The notes under the pieces are model-generated. The model saw only the letters and a program-made list of their open reading frames with translations. It made no database searches and was not told where the DNA came from. The translations under genes were made by a program, and so were the position numbers. A stretch of 5,407 nucleotides of DNA from contig DATDRS010000411.1 of the NCBI GenBank assembly GCA_035291605.1, positions 1-5,407 of the forward strand. The letters run 5' to 3'. Shown one piece after another: positions 4,347-5,407 of this stretch; position 1 is the first letter of the stretch, and each line of letters opens with the position of its first letter. This stretch comes from DATDRS01 sp035291605. GTDB taxonomy: Bacteria; Chloroflexota; Anaerolineae; Anaerolineales; UBA6663.

Positions 4347-5407
4347 TCATGGCCGGACATAAATCGGGTTTGAGTAAATCCAACCGCGTACCTGGCCCTG
4401 GTAGTGCAGGTGCACTTCCACCCGGAATACTCCGGCCTGCCTCTCAGGGACGATGTACAAGGCGTGGGACTGGTTCTCCCAGCTTTTGACCTCCTGCCCG
4501 TCGCAAATCAGGCGCAGCAGCGCCGGCTTCCCCGGCGCGGCAATCTGGAGGGTGACGCCGCTTTTGTTCACCACCTCGTCGCCCATGACGGCTGCGCCTT
4601 TCTCGAAATTGGCGGTGAATTTGAAGCCTTTAGTCGGGGCAGGGTAGTCATAGCCCACGAAGCAATGCCCGCTCGCCAGCGCCCCGAGCACCAGCCGCTT
4701 GTCCGCCTCCACCGCGCCGGTCAGCGGCGTCCCGGTGAGGATGTGCGTGTTCACCGCGCGGAACAGAAATTCGTAGGGGAAGATCACCCGCTTCAACCCG
4801 CCCATCTGGTACTCCGTCCCGTGCGCGTCGGCGTTGCCCACCGCCACGACGCGGCGGCCCTGCGCCGTCAGCTCGTCCCACTTCGCCAGCGTCTGCGGGA
4901 ACGGCCCGCGAATCCCCTGCTGCGGGTTGAAAGCGTAGCGCACGGCGTTCGCCCGCGACGTGAGCAGGCTCTTGAACTCGGTCATGTAGTTCCAGAGCTC
5001 CAGGCCGGTGAACCCGGTGACCTCCCAGTTCACCCATTCGAGAGCGGGTTCGTGGAACAGGGGGGCCTCGGGGTCGTGCGGGTGCGCCAGAAAAGTCAGG
5101 CCGCCTTTTTCCCGCGCGGCGTCCACCAGCGCCTGCGGCTGGGGCGCGTAGCGGGCGAGCTCGCAATCTGCGCCGTACACGAGTAGATGGTTCTTCTGCG
5201 GGTCGCGCGTCTGGTCGTGGACTTCTTCGCCCACCAGCACCAGCGCGCGCCGGCCGTCTTTTTCGTAATACCGCTCCGGCCCCTTCACCCACACGTTGTG
5301 GTCGGTGACGAGGATGACGTCCAGCCCGGCGCGCAGCGCCGCCTCCGCAATCTGCGCGTGATACCACTCGCCGTCGGAATACGGCGTGTGCATGTGCAGG
5401 TTGCAGA
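4347..5407 (-). CDS. PHP-domain metallohydrolase, CehA/McbA-like (5' partial)
   Basis: The frame runs off the right edge: upstream of the Met codon at 5391-5393 it still reads CNLH, giving CNLHMHTPYSDG. The Met is therefore not the start, because the first metal-binding His of the HxH motif lies before it. Numbered from that Met, other PHP ligands are visible: TDHN (30-33), GEE (55-57), H69 in NHLLVYG, AHPH (103-106) and NADAH (187-191). After ~245 comes a beta-rich C-terminal domain ending in the RGWIYSNPIYV signature (336-346) often seen in CehA/McbA-type hydrolases. CehA and McbA hydrolyse the carbamate carbaryl; most homologues have unknown substrates, probably phosphoesters or carbamates/esters, with two or three metal ions. 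The visible part has no signal peptide, but the real N-terminus is missing. It converges on the sensor gene with 7 nt between stops and no terminator between them. Family confidence is high; substrate unknown. Confidence 0.9.
   Translation of the reverse strand, partial: CNLHMHTPYSDGEWYHAQIAEAALRAGLDVILVTDHNVWVKGPERYYEKDGRRALVLVGEEVHDQTRDPQKNHLLVYGADCELARYAPQPQALVDAAREKGGLTFLAHPHDPEAPLFHEPALEWVNWEVTGFTGLELWNYMTEFKSLLTSRANAVRYAFNPQQGIRGPFPQTLAKWDELTAQGRRVVAVGNADAHGTEYQMGGLKRVIFPYEFLFRAVNTHILTGTPLTGAVEADKRLVLGALASGHCFVGYDYPAPTKGFKFTANFEKGAAVMGDEVVNKSGVTLQIAAPGKPALLRLICDGQEVKSWENQSHALYIVPERQAGVFRVEVHLHYQGQVRGWIYSNPIYVRP

Noticed and set aside
2129..4360. Very long open frame (743 codons) antisense to the sensor gene
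   Set aside because: It lies opposite a gene with unmistakable PAS, GAF and HD-GYP domains. Its translation is Arg/Gln/Gly/His-rich with no recognisable domain, as expected from the low stop frequency of GC-rich complementary frames.
4404..5186. Open frame of 260 codons on the plus strand opposite the PHP hydrolase
   Set aside because: The minus strand encodes conserved PHP motifs across the same stretch. The plus-strand translation is low in complexity of motif and rich in Arg/His/Val, a codon-bias shadow.
5391..5393. ATG as the true start of the PHP hydrolase
   Set aside because: It would remove the first His of the HxH metal site. The frame continues upstream as CNLH to the window edge, so the start lies outside.

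Overview
The window looks like chromosomal DNA from a GC-rich bacterium, most likely a member of the Chloroflexota (Anaerolineae/Caldilineae-like). This rests on gene content, not on a phylogenetic marker: a BTAD/SARP-type regulator, a small protein resembling the Os1348-type NHLP clan, a very large dCache-HAMP-PAS-GAF-GAF-HD-GYP sensor and a CehA/McbA-like PHP metallohydrolase. No tRNA, rRNA, transposon, phage gene or CRISPR array was seen.

Layout. Positions 1-552 hold the C-terminal part of a SARP-like transcriptional regulator whose start lies outside the window. It ends just before a perfect 13-bp stem hairpin (558-587), probably its terminator. Next comes a short regulatory stretch with an 8-bp direct repeat at 11-bp period upstream of a weak -10-like hexamer. 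It leads into a 63-codon gene (653-844) for a small protein with one hydrophobic segment and a short Cys/Gly/Ser/Thr-rich tail. The 118-nt gap 845-962 contains two clear hairpins and a third short one just before a strong ribosome binding site. The 85-aa NHLP-like protein follows (963-1220). Its stop codon overlaps by one base the GTG start of the 1039-aa HD-GYP sensor (1220-4339). The minus-strand PHP hydrolase (4347-5407, 5' end outside) converges on the sensor with only 7 nt between the stop codons.

How the genes may work together (inference). The four plus-strand genes could form a signalling unit. The SARP-like protein would control the micropeptide/NHLP/sensor cluster through the 11-bp-spaced repeats. 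The NHLP-like protein is translationally coupled to a membrane phosphodiesterase predicted to degrade cyclic di-GMP in response to an extracytoplasmic ligand. The exported small peptide is a possible ligand or a substrate of modification, but nothing in the sequence proves this. The PHP hydrolase is on the opposite strand and is probably unrelated to the unit.
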